A stretch of DNA of 9,577 nucleotides from Bacteroidota bacterium. Lineage in GTDB: Bacteria > Bacteroidota > Bacteroidia > Cytophagales > Cyclobacteriaceae. Both the position numbers and the translations under genes were made by a program. Where the stretch lies: the NCBI GenBank assembly GCA_003242315.1, contig QGUY01000148.1:1-9577 (forward strand), in the 5' to 3' direction. The notes below the pieces were generated by a model, which saw only the letters and a list, made by a program, of their open reading frames with translations, made no database searches and was not told the DNA's origin. This document shows positions 7,081-9,577 of the stretch, one piece after another. Position 1 is the stretch's first letter. Each line of letters opens with the position of its first letter.

Positions 7081-7692
7081 TCAGAACACGCTGCGGAGCG
7101 CCTGTACAGCTTGCGAGACGAGCGTGTGTACGGAGGCTTCTGTGAGACCCATGACCTCGGCAATGGACGCATTGTCGAGGCCGTGGTAGAACTTGAGGTG
7201 AATGGATTCGCGCTGACGACGCGTCAGATTTTCAACCGCCCTCTTCAGGCGGGCTCGCGTAGTTTGTTCGGTTTCCTGGGCGACCAGGATGTGCTCTGCG
7301 CTGAAGTCGATGGTCTCGTCGAGGTACCCGGCCATCTGCGAGGCCATTTCACTCCGCTTCGCGCCATGCACAACGCGCGTTATCCGCCGCCGCAGCCCCT
7401 TGAGCAGGTAGTATCGGATACAGTTGGTGGGGCTGATGCTCTGCCGCCGATTCCAGAGTTCGACGAAAAGATCCTGGATACAATCGAGAACAGTTTCTCT
7501 GTCTTTAGTGAACTTAGACCCGTAGGCATAGAGCCCGGATACGTGGGCGCGAAAGATGGCGTCGAGCGCTTCCCTGCTGCCTGAACGGAAAGCGTCCCAC
7601 ACGAGTCGATCGTGTTCTGAGGTGCTGGAGCCCGGTCTAAGGAAAACACGGTCGGCAGCCACCAGGGGTTCCGGACGGAGGACGGCTTCCAT
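7081..7692 (-). CDS. ECF-type RNA polymerase sigma factor (sigma-70 family)
   Basis: From the ATG at 7692 the product is 203 residues, ending at TGA (7081-7083). Region 2 covers about residues 42-108 (EALDAIFRAHVSGLYAYGSKF, then DCIQDLFVELWNRRQ and a basic LKGLRRRITR). Region 4 covers about 147-200, with the helix-turn-helix in LTRRQRESIHLKFYHGLDNASIAEVMGLTEASVHTLVSQA. Regions 1 and 3 are absent, as in ECF sigma factors. The same frame is open to a TTG at 7746, giving 221 residues; I prefer the ATG because the extra 18 residues look unlike a sigma N-terminus and the TTG would fall in a palindromic element. The neighbouring fecR and STN-type susC make it the likely regulator of susCD, in the manner of FecI. 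It lies downstream of GH43 on the same strand with a gap of about 135 bp, so it may have its own promoter. Confidence 0.94.
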   Translation of the reverse strand: MEAVLRPEPLVAADRVFLRPGSSTSEHDRLVWDAFRSGSREALDAIFRAHVSGLYAYGSKFTKDRETVLDCIQDLFVELWNRRQSISPTNCIRYYLLKGLRRRITRVVHGAKRSEMASQMAGYLDETIDFSAEHILVAQETEQTTRARLKRAVENLTRRQRESIHLKFYHGLDNASIAEVMGLTEASVHTLVSQAVQALRSVF

Positions 7693-7743
7693 TGGGTTGT
7701 TTGGTGCAGGTAAGTGAAAGTTAACGCAGGATTTTCGCGCATC

Positions 7744-7758
7744 CAAACGTTTGCAAAC
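7744..7758. promoter_or_regulatory. Overlapping palindromes upstream of the sigma gene, operator-like
   Basis: CAAACGTTTG (7744-7753) and GTTTGCAAAC (7749-7758) are each perfect 10-bp palindromes and share five bases. The first has the CG-centred AAACGTTT core seen in operators of LacI/PurR-family repressors. The element is about 52 bp upstream of the preferred sigma ATG, where a repressor could block initiation. No LacI-family gene is in the window, so the regulator is unknown and the role is inferred. Confidence 0.38.
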
Positions 7759-7768
7759 AAAAATGTTA

Positions 7769-7782
7769 ATTGTACACTTAAT
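7769..7782 (-). repeat. 14-bp inverted-repeat copy between GH43 and the sigma gene
   Basis: Read on the minus strand this is ATTAAGTGTACAAT, identical to the plus-strand copy at 9387-9400 on the other side of the GH43 gene. It contains the palindrome TGTACA. It lies 77 bp upstream of the sigma ATG and 45 bp past the GH43 stop, so it could belong to the sigma promoter region. A shared operator or the remains of a mobile cassette around GH43 are both possible. Confidence 0.45.
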
Positions 7783-7827
7783 GGCGCGTGTGTCCGATAA
7801 CGCTTTCTTCAGGAATTGTGGGGTACA

Positions 7828-9375
7828 CTAATCCAACCGGATCCAATCAAAATCCACGTAGCCTCCGCCCTCACGTGTGGCGTAATTGAAGAGACAGATC
7901 TTGTTCCCGGTAAAGACCGATAACGCGAAGCGCATGCGTAGCGTGTTGCCCAGGGGCTTGAATGTCTTGTTGTCGAGGCTATAGGAAAAGGTTGCTTCTC
8001 CCGTGTCGTAACGCGCGGTTGCCCGGAGGTAGATCGCATTTTGTTGCAATGGGGCTGACGCGATTTCGAGACCGTGGTTTTCCATGACGATGTAGCGTTG
8101 GCCGTCAATTTGCTTCACGCCGATAAACGCGTAAGGATCCTGGAAAATCGCCAGGCCGGCTACATCGCCATCACGCATATTTGCGAATTCCATGCGCGTA
8201 GTATAGACCGAAGGAACCGTTGCATCGTAGTTTGCGAACATTCGCTGTGTAAGGGTATTGCGCGCATCGCGCAAACCGGATACCGGTCTGCCGGTTATAA
8301 TACGCATAAAGCCCGGTCGCGCCGTGAGGGACCACCGCGTGGTATCGGGATTGTGATTCCAGCCCCACTGCATGCCCAGGGTCGGACTGTCAAACTCATC
8401 AGACGTCGGCAGCGTGGTAATGGGATACGTCTTCCCGACATTTGGCTTTCTATATGTGATCACGCCCTTCCCATCGACGCCAACCATCGGCCAGCCGTCG
8501 ACCCAGGTTACAGGCTGCAGGGAAGGGAAACGACCAAACGGACCGCGATCTGAGAACAGCATCGTCCACCACTCGCCCGTTTGCGTCTGGATCAATGCGC
8601 CCTGATGCACGCCGAAGTTGACATTGTCGGACGGGTCGCTTATGACGACCTTTTGTTCATACGGTCCATAAATGTTCTTTGACCGTAATGCTACCTGTAT
8701 TCCATCGCGACCACCGTACGTGCCGTAGAGATAGTAGTAGCCGTTGATCTTGTACACGTGCATCCCTTCCAGTCCACGGCGGATGTCACCACGGAACACC
8801 AGCGAATCCTTTCCGACCGGCTCAATATTTTCATTCACTTCCGTGATGTAGATGTCGCTGTAACCGTGAGTGACGTAGATGCGGCCGTCATCGTCGAAGA
8901 ACAATCCCGGATCATAAAAGCCCTTCGGGAGTTTGCGTATTGTCCACGGACCCTCTGCTTTGGATGCGGTGCAAAGAAATCCTCCTTCGTCAAGCGTGAT
9001 AAAGAGCAAATAAAACTTGCCCTTGTGATAACGCATGCTCGTTGCCCATTGGCCATGACCGTAGCGATTGCACCGGAAGTCGAGGTTGTAGCACGGGTGG
9101 AAGTCGAAGCGCGGCACCGCGTTACTGCAGTATTCCCAGTTTACGAGGTCGTGCGACTTCAAGATGGTCACTCCTGGAAATACAAACATCGTCGTGGACA
9201 CCATATAATACGTGTCACCTACGCGGATGACGTCGGGGTCAGGGAAGTCGGCATTGATCACCGGGTTGGTGTAAGTGCCGTCGCCATTGTCGCTGTGCCG
9301 TTTTTGCGCTTCCGCAGGATTACAGCACAGGATCAGGGCGACGGCGGAAACTATGGCAATAAACGTTCGAAGCAC
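7828..9375 (-). CDS. Secreted glycoside hydrolase family 43 enzyme (beta-xylosidase / alpha-L-arabinofuranosidase type)
   Basis: This 515-residue protein starts at a GTG (9375); an in-frame TAA lies 15 bp upstream, no ATG intervenes, and the GTG precedes a good signal peptide (cleavage likely after AEA23). Stop is TAG (7828-7830). The five-bladed propeller holds the three GH43 acidic residues by motif: base Asp46 in FPDPDVIRVG, pKa-modulating Asp155 in YDPGLFFDDDG, and acid Glu203 in LEGMHVYK. From about residue 335 (DEFDSPTLGMQWGWNHNPD, then RWSLTARPGFMRI) there is a concanavalin-like beta-sandwich, the C-terminal domain of GH43 xylosidases and arabinofuranosidases. GH43 enzymes invert the linkage while releasing xylose or arabinose from arabinoxylan, xylan or arabinan; exact specificity cannot be read here. 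It follows the partial upstream gene by 42 bp, likely cotranscribed. The signal lacks a proper lipobox, so the enzyme is probably periplasmic or released. Confidence 0.95.
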   Translation of the reverse strand: MLRTFIAIVSAVALILCCNPAEAQKRHSDNGDGTYTNPVINADFPDPDVIRVGDTYYMVSTTMFVFPGVTILKSHDLVNWEYCSNAVPRFDFHPCYNLDFRCNRYGHGQWATSMRYHKGKFYLLFITLDEGGFLCTASKAEGPWTIRKLPKGFYDPGLFFDDDGRIYVTHGYSDIYITEVNENIEPVGKDSLVFRGDIRRGLEGMHVYKINGYYYLYGTYGGRDGIQVALRSKNIYGPYEQKVVISDPSDNVNFGVHQGALIQTQTGEWWTMLFSDRGPFGRFPSLQPVTWVDGWPMVGVDGKGVITYRKPNVGKTYPITTLPTSDEFDSPTLGMQWGWNHNPDTTRWSLTARPGFMRIITGRPVSGLRDARNTLTQRMFANYDATVPSVYTTRMEFANMRDGDVAGLAIFQDPYAFIGVKQIDGQRYIVMENHGLEIASAPLQQNAIYLRATARYDTGEATFSYSLDNKTFKPLGNTLRMRFALSVFTGNKICLFNYATREGGGYVDFDWIRLD

Positions 9376-9386
9376 GCCAGGAAGGG

Positions 9387-9410
9387 ATTAAGTGTACAAT
9401 GTACAATTAT
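9387..9410. repeat. Inverted-repeat partner with tandem GTACAAT, upstream of GH43
   Basis: The plus strand reads ATTAAGTGTACAAT at 9387-9400, the exact inverted partner of 7769-7782. Here the 7-bp unit GTACAAT is duplicated in tandem (9394-9400 and 9401-9407) and then continues TTA, as in the other copy, so this site looks like the other with one GTACAAT added. It occupies most of the 42-bp gap between the upstream gene and the GH43 GTG, ending 11 bp before the start codon. Binding there could affect GH43 transcription or translation. Confidence 0.45.
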
Positions 9411-9417
9411 AGACATA

Positions 9418-9577
9418 TCATTTGAATCCCGGAATAGAAAATTCACTGATGTACCAGAATTCGTCTTGCCGGATGAAATGGATGTCGCCCGGGCCGGCAT
9501 ACCGCACGGCCTGTCCATCCGCGCGTTTGCCGTAGGCAGAGATGAATCCGGTGAGGTCGGCGTAATAAAGGTCGGGG
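9418..9577 (-). CDS. C-terminal end of an unidentified protein (partial)
   Basis: A minus-strand frame enters from the right edge and ends at TGA (9418-9420), leaving the last 52 residues of a protein. They start PDLYYADLTGFISAYGK and end FWYISEFSIPGFK, rich in aromatic and beta-strand-like sequence. The codons favour C in the third position (GAC, TAC, GCC, ATC), like the neighbouring genes, which supports real coding. I do not recognise the family. Being 42 bp upstream of GH43 on the same strand, it may be another glycan-processing or surface protein of the same operon, but that rests on context alone. Confidence 0.65.
   Translation of the reverse strand, partial: PDLYYADLTGFISAYGKRADGQAVRYAGPGDIHFIRQDEFWYISEFSIPGFK

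Noticed and set aside
7693..7746. N-terminal extension of the sigma factor from a TTG at 7746
   Set aside because: The extra residues do not resemble a sigma N-terminus, TTG is a rare start, and it would overlap the palindromic element. It cannot be fully excluded.
7380..7760. Minus-strand frame with an ATG at 7742 overlapping the sigma gene in another register
   Set aside because: Its product is low in recognisable structure, and it overlaps the sigma region 2 frame, which is clearly the real one.
8074..8553. A 159-residue plus-strand open frame inside the GH43 gene
   Set aside because: It is antisense to the GH43 coding region with its intact catalytic motifs, and has no supporting domain or start signal.
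1..9577. CRISPR array, tRNA, rRNA or toxin-antitoxin genes
   Set aside because: No regularly spaced repeats, no cloverleaf or rRNA-like sequence, and no pairs of short overlapping genes were seen on either strand.

Overview
The window looks like part of a glycan-utilisation locus from a member of the Bacteroidota. The evidence is an adjacent SusC/SusD pair, a FecR-type anti-sigma factor next to an ECF sigma factor, a secreted GH43 glycosidase, and no strong Shine-Dalgarno sequences. A SusC with an N-terminal STN domain and an FG-GAP lipoprotein beside susD suggest Cytophagales or Chitinophagales, but this is inference and no genus can be named. Every gene lies on the minus strand, so transcription runs from the right edge to the left edge.

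Layout in transcription order. (1) 9577-9418: the C-terminal end of an unidentified gene that enters from outside the window. (2) 9375-7828: an exported GH43 glycosidase with a C-terminal beta-sandwich domain. (3) 7692-7081: an ECF sigma factor. (4) 7008-5920: a FecR-like anti-sigma factor with one membrane segment. (5) 5735-2238: a SusC-like TonB-dependent transporter carrying an STN signalling domain. (6) 2220-676: its SusD-like lipoprotein partner. (7) 593-15: the start of an FG-GAP/VCBS (CRTAC/ASPIC-type) lipoprotein that loses family similarity after about 177 residues and stops, probably a gene broken by an insertion or rearrangement whose end lies at about position 60.

How the genes probably work together. 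SusC and SusD would form the outer-membrane complex that captures and imports an oligosaccharide. The STN domain of SusC would report occupancy to the periplasmic part of FecR, which would release the sigma factor to transcribe susCD. The GH43 enzyme points to an arabinose- or xylose-containing plant polysaccharide such as arabinoxylan or arabinan. The signalling scheme is established for the families; the substrate and the regulatory link to GH43 are inference.

No gene-free stretch exceeds 300 bases, but the gaps hold structure. The fecR-susC gap has two adjacent inverted repeats built from one half-site (CCTGNAGTAA), plus three short direct repeats just after fecR. The GH43 gene is flanked by a 14-bp inverted repeat containing TGTACA, with a tandem GTACAAT duplication on the upstream side. 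Two overlapping palindromes resembling a LacI-family operator lie upstream of the sigma gene. Perfect hairpins follow susD and the sigma gene. The core gene set is a known type of system; I found no clearly new enzymatic or defence system.
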